From Bradyrhizobium rifense (lineage in GTDB: Bacteria; Pseudomonadota; Alphaproteobacteria; Rhizobiales; Xanthobacteraceae), in assembly GCF_008123425.1 (NCBI RefSeq), contig NZ_VSSS01000057.1:115568-179567 (forward strand): 64,000 bases of DNA. Direction: 5' to 3'. Position 1 is the stretch's first letter; each line of letters starts with the position of its first letter. A program made the translations under genes and the position numbers. Below the pieces are notes generated by a model. That model was not told the origin of the DNA. It made no database searches and was given only the letters and a program-made list of their open reading frames with translations. Positions 24,868-34,603 of this stretch are shown piece after piece.

Positions 24868-25053
24868 TGCCAACCTCCGCAAGATCATTGATCTGATAGC
24901 TAATCAGTCACATTGTGAGCTCCAGCCACAACCAGTTGTCCTTACCCAAAAGCGGCCAAGCCCTCAAACGCACCACGGGCCACGCCAGCGCGTTTGGAGG
25001 GCGTGACCACCGCCCTGCGCTGGCTTTTTCTTTCTCAAGAATCCTCCCCACAG

Positions 25054-25163
25054 CGTGACATCCGTGACAGGGTATAAACCCCTGTCACGTCACGTCACGC
25101 TAAGATGGGCCGTGACATCCGTGACATGTCACGCGTGACATGGAAAATGTCACGCTGTCACGG
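25054..25163. repeat. GTGACA/TGTCAC repeat cluster
   Basis: CGTGACATCCGTGACA occurs at 25054-25069 and exactly again at 25111-25126, with further GTGACAT, TGTCACG and CACGTCACG units between and after, in both orientations. The density is far above chance. It lies at the 3' end of a remnant gene. Iteron-like or phage-derived origin is possible; the stretch 24889-25053 is otherwise featureless. Confidence 0.7.
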
Positions 25164-25412
25164 TAGCCAAACCCGATCGCCCATCGCTCCGACATGCCCT
25201 GCCTCTATCAGCTTGCCCGACGCCCGGTGGAAGTTAGTCTCCTTGGCTAGGACGTCTGCGTAGAACCGGTTTCGCCAAGCGTCCCGGGTGACCGTTGGTA
25301 TGCCTTCCGAGAAGCCAGGGGTGCCGGTCGGAGCTGGTTCGCCTAGGTTGATCAGCACGCCGTCGATCGACCGTTGCTCCACCTGCGCCAATTCGTAAAA
25401 ACTTCGAAACAC
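25158..25412 (-). pseudogene. 3' remnant of a plasmid/phage-type primase-helicase gene (tentative)
   Basis: The 84-residue frame reads VEQRSIDGVLINLGEPAPTG, then TRDAWRNRFYADVLAKETNF and RASGKLIEAGHVGAMGDRVW. The W-R-x-x-F-Y-A block and the VWLP end are like the C-terminal winged-helix tail of RepA-type AAA helicases in rhizobial prophages, but the ATPase part is absent. The match is by eye only. Its stop codon lies inside the GTGACA repeat cluster, as if the repeats had been carried with it. Confidence 0.35.
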
Positions 25413-25505
25413 TGACGCTGCTGGATGAAGCTCGCTGGTGGTCAGGTCGGCTCAATAGCTTTTCCCTTGGTTCAAAGAGAACAGGCTCCTCTTCTTAAGA
25501 AAACC

Positions 25506-26540
25506 TCAGCTTTCAGACGTCCGCAGCAACATGGCATGGGCATGCATGTCGCCGGCAAGGCCGAGCGCTACGACCCATGGCGTCTTCACCTTGTCCTGCA
25601 TCAGGCTCAGGTTCACGGGTATGTTCGCGACCGTCATGTTGGCGAACTCGGCGAGAGTAAAGAATGTCGCGCCAGGCTTCAGCGTCTGCTGCCAGATATC
25701 CAGCAGCGTCTTCGAGGCCTGGTGGCCCGTGAGGGTAACATCGGCCGCCGCGATGCCCTGCCGCTGGAGCAGGCGGCTCACGGCGAGCGGCGCCGTCTGG
25801 CCACCGAAAGTGCCGAAGTGTTTCAGACCAGACGCGGTGACGTGGTAGTAGGGACCCGTCCAATCCTGGGCCTGCGGATCCGGGTCGGAGGCGGTACCGA
25901 CACCGGGTTCGGCCGGCACCATCCGACGGTCGCCGATCAGAAACATGTCGCCGAAATTCTGCTCCTGGGCGATCACCTCGGTATCCACCAGGCGCCAGCG
26001 CGGTTGCCGACCGGTCGGTGCCACGCCCAACACAGCCGCTGCTGCGCCGTCGGCCGCGCTCACCGCCTGCGGCGTGTGGTAGTCCATCGCGCGCGTCCAG
26101 GCGCCACCGATCGCGACCAGAATGTTGCGCGCGCGGCCAGCGCGGATCATAGCATCGGCCAGCACCACCCCGACGTTGAAATTGTTGAAATCATTTGCCA
26201 GCGGAATCGTCAGCGTGGTTTCCGGCAGTTTCAGCTGTCGCGTGAGGGCGAATAGATCCGCCGGCACGAAGTAGGTATTCGGTGAGATGCAGCCGATGAC
26301 GATATCGATCTGGCGGGCTTCGAGATCGGCATCGTCAATCGCCACGCGTGCCGCCGGCGTGAGGATGTCCAGCACGGTCTCGCCGTCGGCCAGCACGCGG
26401 CGCTTGTCGTAGCCGGTGAAAAGACCCTCCCCCTCCGGATGATGCTCGTGGATCCAGTCGAAGATCGGGTCGTCGTTGGCGCGGATGGTATCCGGCAGCC
26501 GTTTTGCCATGCCGATAATGCCGATGGAGCTTTCAGTCAT
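25506..26540 (-). CDS. KAS III-like (thiolase-fold) protein, catalytic Cys apparently replaced
   Basis: A 344-residue FabH-like protein. The family order is present: GIIGMAKRLPDTIRANDD at the N-terminus, VIGCISPNTYFVPADLFALT, LANDFNNFNVGVVLADAMIR where the catalytic loop lies, GHQASKTLLDIW with the active-site His, and ANMTVANIPVNL with the active-site Asn. By eye, Asn122 occupies the place of the nucleophilic Cys in the DxNxxC loop. This suggests a non-condensing or acyltransferase role, as in some KAS III relatives acting on special substrates. The start ATG at 26540 overlaps the stop of the amine oxidase gene (ATGA). It is the last gene of the operon. Confidence 0.75.
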   Translation of the reverse strand: MTESSIGIIGMAKRLPDTIRANDDPIFDWIHEHHPEGEGLFTGYDKRRVLADGETVLDILTPAARVAIDDADLEARQIDIVIGCISPNTYFVPADLFALTRQLKLPETTLTIPLANDFNNFNVGVVLADAMIRAGRARNILVAIGGAWTRAMDYHTPQAVSAADGAAAAVLGVAPTGRQPRWRLVDTEVIAQEQNFGDMFLIGDRRMVPAEPGVGTASDPDPQAQDWTGPYYHVTASGLKHFGTFGGQTAPLAVSRLLQRQGIAAADVTLTGHQASKTLLDIWQQTLKPGATFFTLAEFANMTVANIPVNLSLMQDKVKTPWVVALGLAGDMHAHAMLLRTSES

Positions 26541-28222
26541 GCGAGCCAATCCGCTTGGGGAAGTCCGAGACGACGAAGCACGATTTCAGCGGTCTCCAAG
26601 GCACCCTCCGCCCATGTCTGGTTGGTCGAATACGCCTCACCGCAAATGTAACACGGAAAACTCTCGTCAGGCTGGGTCATGACCGTGACCATGTCTCCGG
26701 AGTTGTAATTGACGTTCCACAGATGCACGCCGCCGCCATAGGGGTCGCGCGACCAGTCCATGTAGGCGGCATCGATCGGCTCCGGTGCGCTGTCAATGCC
26801 GTGCATCTGCAAAAGCTGGCGGTGAAGTTCTTCCACCATTGGTCTGGTGGCCCTGTGCGATTGCCAATTCGCGCGCAGGCGCGCCGAGAATGGGTCGCGC
26901 GGTGGCGGGGTTTCCGAAATTGCGGCACGGGCGAACATCGGCAGCGCGTGCGGTACATGCGCGCCCAGCGGCAGTCCGGCCTTGTGCACTTCAGCTCGAG
27001 TGTCGAGAGCAGCCCAAAAGTCCACATTCAGGAGGTCGTCATAAGCCATCACCAGGCCGGGCTCCGTGGGCTTTGGCACGCCATCACCCTTCGGCCCGAT
27101 CGGCCAATAGTAGCACTGCCGCAACGGCATGTCGGTGAGCGATCGACCGCGACAGACGCCCGCCGCCTGCCACCAGCTTTCGGAATACAGGAGAAACAGC
27201 TTGAACAGCGGAATCCCGGAGACCGATGCCAGATCGTGCCGGAATTTGGTATTCTCCGGGCCAAGAATCTCGCCCTCCGGCCGCAGCAGTTCGATCGCGC
27301 GACGCGGCATGGCGAGCACGATGGCGCGTGCGGACAGCCTGCCGCCATCGCGGAAGTTCAGCTGCACGCCCTGTGATCCGTCATCGAGCTTGGTGCCGAC
27401 GAAGCCGTCCAGCCAGCGTTCGACAGTGACTTCGCCGCCGGCCTCACGGAATTTCTGCTGCAGCTGCCAGGGCACGGTCTCATAGCCCTGATTCACCATC
27501 AAGTACTCGACATCCGGGGTGAAATCGAAAAACTCGGTGATGAGGTCGAGGGCGTTAGTGTTGCCGCCCAGGCAGTCGTAGCCGATGGTGGCGCGCGCGG
27601 CGTTGTAGCCATCCGGACTTATATGCCTGGCCAGCAGATTCCAGAATCCGTGCCGCCACAACGGCAGGCCATCGATCTCGACGGTCTCCAGATATGACCG
27701 GAGCTTGCCGCTCTTGAGCTTCTCGGGAATCTTCGGCATGAGCAGGATCAGCTCCCGCGCGATCAGCATCGCCGGGTTGGAATCCTTGCGGGCAGCGAGC
27801 CATGCGGCCTCGTCTAGATCGAACCAGTAGGGGAGCGCCGCCGGGTTGCCAAGCGCAGCGTTGCGCAGCAGGCGACCGCGTAGGAATGCAATATTGTCGG
27901 AGACGTCTACTGTCTGCCTGTGCGTCGGTAGCCGCAGCACGGTCTCGACCAGGCCTTTCACCCGCTTTTGCGCGGGGCTGACGTAACGCATGCCGCCAAT
28001 CTCGGCGGTGGTGTCGGGCATGAGCGGAGAGCGGGCGGAGAGCAGCCGGCCGCCAATGCGATCACTGCCCTCGAACAGCGCCACCTTAAGGCTGCCACGC
28101 TCGTTGGCCCAGTCCGCTGCCAGGCCAGGTCCACGCGGGGACGTCATCAATCGCCAGCCGGCATAGATACCGCCGATTCCGCCGCCGACGATCGCAATAT
28201 CGACATCCGGCAATTCATGCAT
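26537..28222 (-). CDS. FAD-dependent amine oxidase family protein
   Basis: A 561-residue flavoprotein. The N-terminal dinucleotide-binding motif DIAIVGGGIGGIYAGWRL, the second flavin motif RIGGRLLSARSP, GGMRYV and the C-terminal GEAYSTNQTWAEGALETAEI (FAD-contacting end) are present, as in monoamine oxidases and L-amino acid oxidases. The start at 28222 has a strong GGGAGG site and lies 27 bases after the stop of the ThDP gene. The protein is longer than simple amine oxidases, with an unassigned central part. Oxidation of an amino acid or amine intermediate of the pathway is inferred from the neighbours. Confidence 0.85.
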   Translation of the reverse strand: MHELPDVDIAIVGGGIGGIYAGWRLMTSPRGPGLAADWANERGSLKVALFEGSDRIGGRLLSARSPLMPDTTAEIGGMRYVSPAQKRVKGLVETVLRLPTHRQTVDVSDNIAFLRGRLLRNAALGNPAALPYWFDLDEAAWLAARKDSNPAMLIARELILLMPKIPEKLKSGKLRSYLETVEIDGLPLWRHGFWNLLARHISPDGYNAARATIGYDCLGGNTNALDLITEFFDFTPDVEYLMVNQGYETVPWQLQQKFREAGGEVTVERWLDGFVGTKLDDGSQGVQLNFRDGGRLSARAIVLAMPRRAIELLRPEGEILGPENTKFRHDLASVSGIPLFKLFLLYSESWWQAAGVCRGRSLTDMPLRQCYYWPIGPKGDGVPKPTEPGLVMAYDDLLNVDFWAALDTRAEVHKAGLPLGAHVPHALPMFARAAISETPPPRDPFSARLRANWQSHRATRPMVEELHRQLLQMHGIDSAPEPIDAAYMDWSRDPYGGGVHLWNVNYNSGDMVTVMTQPDESFPCYICGEAYSTNQTWAEGALETAEIVLRRLGLPQADWLA

Positions 28223-28248
28223 TTCGTTCGCCTCCCGAAACCGTGAAT

Positions 28249-30027
28249 TCAGTCGACAGCCTTCTGCCAGAACGGCGCGCTCCAATACGGCGGAGCCGGC
28301 TTTGGGTCCAATCTCACGACGATCACCTGGGGCCGCCATGCGGCGGCGCCTCGCAGCGCCGATTCCCAGGCTGGCGCAAAGTCGGCGACCTCCCGGACTT
28401 CATACGCGTCGGCACCGAGACCCTCCGCGACCTTGCACAGATCGGGCGCACCCAGTGGATAGGAAAATGGAGTGGGTTCGGGAAAGAACGTGTTCATGCC
28501 CTGGGTGACCATGTTCAGCTCGTTGTCGCTGAGAACGACCCAGATCGCGCCGATCTGGTTTGCTGCAGCTGTCGAGATCTCACCGAGCTGCATGAGCAGT
28601 GCGCCGTCGCCGACCAGCGCGACGCAGAGCCGATCAGATCTGCCGTAGCGCGCGCCGATGACCGCACAAACCGCGAAGCCCATCGGGCCCATGGCGAGCG
28701 CGCTATGCAATTCCTGCCCTTCACGAACGACCATGTAGTGCATCGACCAGCCGACGCAGTTACCGCTGTCGATGAACACCATTGCGCCGTCCGGGAGTTT
28801 CTCGTTCAGCAGCCGGCAGAGCGCTGCCGGGTGAAGCGGACCGGATGTCTGTGCGTAGTCCGAGGGCGAAACGATCGGCGGATGTTGCGCCTTGATGGCG
28901 GCGATCTCGGCACCGCGCGCCGCAACGGCGGCGGCGTCGCGCGGCCAGGCCGGCGCCTGATCCCACAGCGCGCGAATGAAGGCTCCTGCCTCCGCGACGA
29001 TGCCATCGGTCACCGGAAAGCCCCGGCCGATTACCGACTGGTCGAGGTCGACCTGCAGGAACGGTCCCCTGGGCACCAGCATCGGATTCCATTTGTAGGT
29101 GGCGAGCTCGCCAAGGGAGGAGCCGATCACCAGCAAGGCGTCATGCGCCGCGCCCTTGGTTGTCGGGTCGATCATCCAGTACTGAGGCCAGAGGCAACCG
29201 GCGAAGCCGTAGGCGCGCAGCGACAGCGGATGCGTCTCGGGAAATACGCCCTTGCCGTCCGAGGTGGTGATGACCGGAATGTTCCACCATTCCACCAGGC
29301 AGCGCAGCGCACGCGCGGTGTCCCGGTCGCGCAGTGCCTCCCAGCAGCCGTTGCCAAGCAGAATGAGCGGGCGCTTCGCCGAGCTCAGTACCTCGAGCGC
29401 ACGCTGGACGCCATGCTTCGGCGCGCCCTCAGGCAGGCAGCGGTAGGCTTTCGGGCTCATCGGCGGCCGCGCCGAGACGTAGAGGGCTGTCTGGGCTTCC
29501 GCGGCGGCGACGTTGTCGGCGATGCCGAGGTGCACGGCGCGACGGGGCATCGAAAGCATGGATCGCAGCGCCTGTTCGACCAGGATCGGCACGCTCGAGG
29601 CATCAACGATGTCGGCGCTGTAGCGCGTGGCGGCGGCATAGATGTCGCGTACGTTGAGCCCGCAATCAGTGCCTTCCTGCAGATAGCCGCGGCCGAGGAA
29701 TTGCTCCGGCACTTCTCCGGTGAGCGTCAGCACGGCCGAACCGTCGAATTGCGCGTTCATGGTGCCGGTCAGCGCGTTGGTCGCTCCCGGGCCGCTGGTG
29801 ACCAGAACCACGCCGGGTTTTCCGGTCGCTCGATAGTACCCGTCCGCCATGTAGGCGGCGCCGCTCTCGTGCCGAGTGATGATGTATTTGAACTCGTCGC
29901 GATCATGGATGCGCTGGAGCAGATGCATGATACCGGCACCGGGAACGCCGAACATTGTCGTGGCACCCTCAAGCACCAGGTAGTCTAGGATCTGATCCGC
30001 AACGGTAGGCTTCGTCGGCGCCGTCAT
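28249..30027 (-). CDS. ThDP-dependent acetolactate synthase-like enzyme
   Basis: A 592-residue thiamine-diphosphate enzyme. The N-terminal catalytic Glu is in ITRHESGAAYMADGYYRATG, substrate-binding PGATNALTGTMNAQFDGSAV follows, and the ThDP/Mg motif is ALVGDGALLMQLGEIST through to VLSDNELNMV. Length is full. Its relatives are acetolactate synthase, benzoylformate decarboxylase and oxalyl-CoA decarboxylase; the pocket residues cannot be assigned by eye. No small IlvN subunit is adjacent, so it is probably not branched-chain synthesis. The start at 30027 has a GGGGGGA site. It is the first gene of the three-gene operon. Confidence 0.87.
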   Translation of the reverse strand: MTAPTKPTVADQILDYLVLEGATTMFGVPGAGIMHLLQRIHDRDEFKYIITRHESGAAYMADGYYRATGKPGVVLVTSGPGATNALTGTMNAQFDGSAVLTLTGEVPEQFLGRGYLQEGTDCGLNVRDIYAAATRYSADIVDASSVPILVEQALRSMLSMPRRAVHLGIADNVAAAEAQTALYVSARPPMSPKAYRCLPEGAPKHGVQRALEVLSSAKRPLILLGNGCWEALRDRDTARALRCLVEWWNIPVITTSDGKGVFPETHPLSLRAYGFAGCLWPQYWMIDPTTKGAAHDALLVIGSSLGELATYKWNPMLVPRGPFLQVDLDQSVIGRGFPVTDGIVAEAGAFIRALWDQAPAWPRDAAAVAARGAEIAAIKAQHPPIVSPSDYAQTSGPLHPAALCRLLNEKLPDGAMVFIDSGNCVGWSMHYMVVREGQELHSALAMGPMGFAVCAVIGARYGRSDRLCVALVGDGALLMQLGEISTAAANQIGAIWVVLSDNELNMVTQGMNTFFPEPTPFSYPLGAPDLCKVAEGLGADAYEVREVADFAPAWESALRGAAAWRPQVIVVRLDPKPAPPYWSAPFWQKAVD

Positions 30028-30242
30028 CGTTGTCCCCCCGTCTCGCGGAGCAGATTTCTGCGGTTCAGCCACGGCCCCAGTCAACCAATGGATGTATCGA
30101 CAGGCTAGGCTACGCTGAGTTTACTAGGCGAGTCCACATGGAAACCAGTCCCGTCCCTTCCGGCAAAACGAATAATTCTTGTCCAGACGATCAATGACAC
30201 TCAGGTCGGATGCAAGGCATGGAGATCAATGCTACCTGGAGT

Positions 30243-33200
30243 CTAGTCAGGCGGCAGTTCAAATTCTTTTTCGAGAAGCCGGACCTTCGCATCGGCGCCC
30301 CAGCTGCGAAAGATTTCACGCGCCGCCAGGGCCGATGCAGTGGCACCGTCCCCGACCAGGCGCCGGCAGCGGGCGAGATACTCGCGCGCGAGACCGGCAT
30401 CCTGAAGAAAGCCCCCGACAGCCGCCCCTTCGGCCGCACGGCCGAGCAGGCGCGCCGCATCAGCCTCCCGACCCGCCGCGGCCTGCAACAAGCCATCGAG
30501 CAGGTCGGCCTTGTGGCGAAACACGGTGGGATTGCGCGCCTCCCATCCGCGTAGCTCGTCGAGACAATCGCGTCCCACCTGGACAAGCGCCTGCCCGCCC
30601 TTCGCAGCGCCAAACGCGGCGGCAGCTACCGCGGCCAGGCCGCGATACTGCGAGAGTTCGAACTCGGCCGCCTGTCCGCCGAAATAGGGGAGCATCGGAT
30701 GCGCGCGCGCCGCCCATTCCAGGGCACCCGACCAGTCGCAGGCATGCAAGTGCAGCTTCACCTTGGTGACGAAATAGTAGCCGATCTGGTTGCTGAGGTT
30801 GGTGTGGACGATAGAATCGATATCCCGGACTTCATCGTGCTCCGCGTCACCGAGCGCGAGCAGGCTCGACGTCGATCCGGCCAGCGCTTTCGCAAATTGC
30901 AGTTCCAACACCAGGTGATAGTACGCATTAAGGACACGGCGCCCGTTGCGCTCCATGTGAGATCGTGCCTGCTTCATGATCTCGGCGAGCGGTTGACCGG
31001 CGGCAGCTAGCAGCACGACAGACGCAGACAGATTGAAGCAGCCGTAGATCACCTCGTTGTCGCTGAGCCCTGCCTCAGCACCTGCGTTTGCCAATACGAT
31101 GCCTTCACCGATCGGAGCGACCCAGTGATTGTGGAACCAGGCATGTATGAAGCTGCATCGGGCAAAACCGGCACCCCGCTCTCCTTTCAATAGGGCAAGG
31201 CCGAGACGGCTCCACACTGCGGCGGTGTCGCGGTCTCCTGTCAGCGCCCCGTAGACGACCGAGTACATGGAGTAGACGTCTGGAGCGAGCGGCCCATTGC
31301 CATATTCGAGGGTCAGGCGAAGACATCTGCACCCCATCAACGCAAACAGCTCGAGCTGCTCGCTTTGATGGGCGAAAGGAGCAAGAACGAGCAGGAGGTG
31401 GATGAGCTGGGCCGCCCGCTCATCGGTAAGCGGCGGCAGTCCCTCCAGTTGATCCGGCCGCCGATCGCCCAGCAATTTGCCGATCGCTTCCAGTTCCTGG
31501 CCAATTGCCGCGTGCAGTCCAGCGCTGTCGGTGGGCATGTCGCCGCCGAGCAAGCGCGCCCCTCGCAACCCTATCTCGATTGACTGGCGGACCAGACCAG
31601 CGCCGAACACGCGCTCCGCTTCGAGCCGGAGGTAGTCCGTGGCCCGTGCGGTCTCACCAGCCGCTTCCCAATGAAAGGCCAGGAGCGCGTAGACGCGGGA
31701 CCTGTTGGAGGCAGAGGCAGCCTCGTTCCAAAGCGCGATCTCGCGATGCAATTGCCGACGCTGGGCATAGAGCATCGACTCATAGGCGACGTCGCGTATG
31801 ATGCCATGACGAAAAGCGTAGCCCTCCCGCTCGTCAACTTGCTCGGGCAGCAGAAGACCAACGCGGTCGTGCAGCGCCAGATGGCGCGCTACCGTCATCT
31901 GCTCTCCGCGTGCTGTCGGATGGACATCGGAGACTAGCAAGGTCGGGAAGCGAAGACCTGCCGCGCTTGCTACCTTCAGCGTGACCTGGCTCTCGGGGTC
32001 GAGGCGATCGATGCGACGCATTACGGTACCTTGGACCGAATCCGGCAGAGGCAGGTCAGTGGTATTGCCGCGGGGCGCAATGTGGCAGGTGCCACCTATG
32101 ACCTCGATCAGTCCATCGTCGCGCAGTGCCTGCGCCAATTCCAGGCAAAAGAACGGATGGCCGCGAGCACGGCCGCGCACCTGCGCAGAAAGCTCCTCGG
32201 TCAACCGCTCCGCGCCAAGGCGAGCCAGCACGAGGCGCTCCTGATCCTCGTCCGAAAGCTCGCCCAGCCGAAGTCGCCGCGCTCCCGCGGCCGCAAGCCG
32301 CTCCAACCGAGTATCGTCCTCGAGAGGCTGCATGGCCAGCACCAGGCAAAGGCCGCGTACGTCGCGTACCGCTGCCTCGACCAGCAGCCAGCTCTCGTCG
32401 TCTAGCCAGTGCGCGTCGTCGATCGAGACCAGTAGCGGCCGCGCGGCGGCAGCGCGACGCAGAAGATCGACCAGCAGGGCAAGACGCAACTGTGCACGCT
32501 GTAGAAGCGTAACCGCCTGCAGATCACTCGTCTCGGCAAAATCGAGCGAAAAAACGACGTTAAGGAGCGCGGCTTGCGCGGCAAATTCCGGCCCAAGAGC
32601 CGCCAGCACAGCTTCACGCTGCGCCGTATCGGCCGCGGCCAGATCGACGCCCAGAAGTCGCGCCAGAACATCCCGCCAACCACGATAGGGCACATTGCGT
32701 TCGATCCGATCAGCGTAGCCGTTGAGCACGACGACGCGCGAGGCAGGCGTACGCTGCTGGAATTCGGCGAGAAGACGGGATTTGCCCATGCCAGTTTCCG
32801 CTTCGACCAGCACAAGCCGCGTTGCGCCGTCAGCGGCGGCATCGATTGAAGCTACCAGTTCGGCCAGCTCCCGCTCTCTGCCTTGCATGGGGACAAGCGC
32901 CTCGGCGCGATCATAACGCTGCGGCGTCCAGACCGAAACGGTAGGCTTCAGACCGCGTAGACCGCGCAGACCGACAGGATCGAAGGCAATTGACTCGTGC
33001 GCGGCCCGATAGGTGGCCTGATCACACTGAATGCTATCTGGACTTTTTAGCTTCGCCGCGAGGTTGATCGCCTCGCCATAGGTGGTCCACGCGCGAAATA
33101 TGTCGTTGCCGATCAGGCCGCAGAAAACACGCCCTGTAGCGACACCGAAACTGCAGCGATGACCCATCCCGCGCAGCGCATCCCGCAGGTCGATGGCGCA

Positions 33201-34178
33201 CCGCACGGCTCGGACCGAGTCGTCGGGATGGGCGACGGGAGGGATGCCAAAGAGCACGAAAAGGGTCGCGCCGCTCTCATCGACTCGGAATTGATGCACG
33301 AAACCGTCGTGTCGGCGCACGACTGGGCCGACCGTCGCCGCGACTAACTCGAGCTGTTGCAGACTATCGGGGGAAGCCTGATCGAAGTTCGAAAGGGCGA
33401 TGAACACGGCGGTGACACGGCGCAGCTCGGCCGCCCAATCGAGATACCGTCGCTCAAGCCGGCTGCGGATAGGTGGCGGGACAAGCGCCGCAAAGTGTTC
33501 GCGGGCGGAAGGCGAGAGCGGCGGTATGACCAGAGGCACCGGTGCCGGCACGATGTTCAGCGCGGAGAGGATTACGGTGCCCGACTCGTCTTCTACCGTT
33601 TCAGCCGCATCCCCCAGCGCCGCCCGCGCGGCAGGCGATAGCAACAAACGGCCGGCGGCACGCCTGACGCTCGTCGCCTGGAGATCGGCGAGCCCGCCAC
33701 CCACCGTCACATGAAAGTGGTCTGTCGCGCGACCGACCTCGGCGGTGCGAGAAGGGCCGAGCGCAAGGATCGCATGTAACTGGAGCGTGTCGCCCGCGGG
33801 CAATGCGGCGCCGGGGGATGACAGGATAGCCTGGCCGCAGGCGGCAGCGCGCAACACCGCCTCACGTGGCGCATCGGCGCTGCATCGCCAGCCCGAGAGC
33901 AAACCGTCGCCTGCGAACATGAATGGCTCGCCGCCGTGCGCAACAATGTTGCCAATCAGGGTATCGAAATGCCGCTCCAGTACCACCGCCATCTGTTCGA
34001 TGCCGGCGGGCCCGGATTCTACGAGATGGCCGGTGATACGTGTGAAACCGACGACGTCCAACCATAGCAGCGCCATATCGCCATCGGTGGACGTGGCGGC
34101 GCCAGACGCGGCGAGGCGCAGCGGCGGCGGCACAAAGCTCTCGACAAGCCGCGCCTCGTAGGCGACTTCCTCCGACAT
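30243..34178 (-). CDS. class III cyclase / AAA-ATPase / TPR regulator (1311 residues)
   Basis: A large cytosolic protein. An N-terminal cyclase homology domain (residues 35-210) has metal Asp residues at D41 (LWLDVVGFTRITG) and D91 (FAGDGLLSG). A second, degenerate one lies at about 250-400 (GVATGRVFCGLIG, YGEAINLAAKL) and lacks the first Asp, as in soluble adenylyl cyclases where the two halves pair. A P-loop ATPase follows (VEAETGMGKSRLL, K466) with LLVSIDDAHWLDDES as Walker B, then a long TPR-like C-terminus. The GGGGAAGG site precedes the start. It is upstream of and on the same strand as the ThDP operon, 216 bases away from its start, so it may regulate or be co-expressed with it. Confidence 0.85.
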   Translation of the reverse strand: MSEEVAYEARLVESFVPPPLRLAASGAATSTDGDMALLWLDVVGFTRITGHLVESGPAGIEQMAVVLERHFDTLIGNIVAHGGEPFMFAGDGLLSGWRCSADAPREAVLRAAACGQAILSSPGAALPAGDTLQLHAILALGPSRTAEVGRATDHFHVTVGGGLADLQATSVRRAAGRLLLSPAARAALGDAAETVEDESGTVILSALNIVPAPVPLVIPPLSPSAREHFAALVPPPIRSRLERRYLDWAAELRRVTAVFIALSNFDQASPDSLQQLELVAATVGPVVRRHDGFVHQFRVDESGATLFVLFGIPPVAHPDDSVRAVRCAIDLRDALRGMGHRCSFGVATGRVFCGLIGNDIFRAWTTYGEAINLAAKLKSPDSIQCDQATYRAAHESIAFDPVGLRGLRGLKPTVSVWTPQRYDRAEALVPMQGRERELAELVASIDAAADGATRLVLVEAETGMGKSRLLAEFQQRTPASRVVVLNGYADRIERNVPYRGWRDVLARLLGVDLAAADTAQREAVLAALGPEFAAQAALLNVVFSLDFAETSDLQAVTLLQRAQLRLALLVDLLRRAAAARPLLVSIDDAHWLDDESWLLVEAAVRDVRGLCLVLAMQPLEDDTRLERLAAAGARRLRLGELSDEDQERLVLARLGAERLTEELSAQVRGRARGHPFFCLELAQALRDDGLIEVIGGTCHIAPRGNTTDLPLPDSVQGTVMRRIDRLDPESQVTLKVASAAGLRFPTLLVSDVHPTARGEQMTVARHLALHDRVGLLLPEQVDEREGYAFRHGIIRDVAYESMLYAQRRQLHREIALWNEAASASNRSRVYALLAFHWEAAGETARATDYLRLEAERVFGAGLVRQSIEIGLRGARLLGGDMPTDSAGLHAAIGQELEAIGKLLGDRRPDQLEGLPPLTDERAAQLIHLLLVLAPFAHQSEQLELFALMGCRCLRLTLEYGNGPLAPDVYSMYSVVYGALTGDRDTAAVWSRLGLALLKGERGAGFARCSFIHAWFHNHWVAPIGEGIVLANAGAEAGLSDNEVIYGCFNLSASVVLLAAAGQPLAEIMKQARSHMERNGRRVLNAYYHLVLELQFAKALAGSTSSLLALGDAEHDEVRDIDSIVHTNLSNQIGYYFVTKVKLHLHACDWSGALEWAARAHPMLPYFGGQAAEFELSQYRGLAAVAAAAFGAAKGGQALVQVGRDCLDELRGWEARNPTVFRHKADLLDGLLQAAAGREADAARLLGRAAEGAAVGGFLQDAGLAREYLARCRRLVGDGATASALAAREIFRSWGADAKVRLLEKEFELPPD

Positions 34179-34555
34179 AGGTGCCTTCCCCTACTACGCC
34201 AGCGCCTAACCCTACCTCATCCCGTTGCTTAAGGGCTACTACCTTCGAACGAATTGGCAGGGTTTCGTTAGAAACCGCAATAGTTTAGATGGGATGACAA
34301 AGAGGCTATCAGAAATGGTCAGGAAACTCGCTTCTGCGCATACCGGTAAGCGGTGTTCAAACAGATCGTCGATTTCCAATTTGGCCATGGCCCCCCGCAA
34401 GATCATACGGCCGAATGCGACGCCGGCTTGCGGTCTCGACGGATGGCTATCGACCGCACCAGCTTCGCACCAGAAACGACCACGTCAGAACGCAACGAAT
34501 GCGAGCGAGCTGAAACGAAAACGCAGCAAAATCAACGAAGCTGATCGATAACCTG
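34179..34555. other. intergenic region
   Basis: No gene with support is seen. It contains the promoter side of the cyclase/AAA gene on the minus strand. A frame at 34225-34551 has no family resemblance and no ribosome site. Confidence 0.4.
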
Positions 34556-34603
34556 CCGCTCATAACGGTCTGGTTGCAGGTTCGAGTCCTGCCGGGCCCA
34601 CCA
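34556..34603 (+). tRNA. 3' fragment of tRNA-Met/Ile (CAT), probable island attachment site
   Basis: From CCGCT-CAT-AACGG (anticodon CAT at 34561-34563) through GGTTCGAGTCC to GCCGGGCCCACCA the sequence is the anticodon loop, T-arm and acceptor strand with CCA of an alpha-proteobacterial CAT tRNA. The 5' half is missing: the D-arm and 5' acceptor strand are not present upstream. Such 3' fragments are left at the far end of islands that integrate into tRNA genes. By this logic the element lies to the left and older DNA to the right. Confidence 0.8.

Noticed and set aside
25054..25163. CRISPR array
   Set aside because: Units are short, occur in both orientations and have no regular unique spacers; no cas genes are present.
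28243..29988. A 581-codon plus-strand open frame opposite the ThDP enzyme gene
   Set aside because: It is an antisense frame kept open by high GC; it has no family resemblance, while the minus strand encodes a clear ThDP enzyme.
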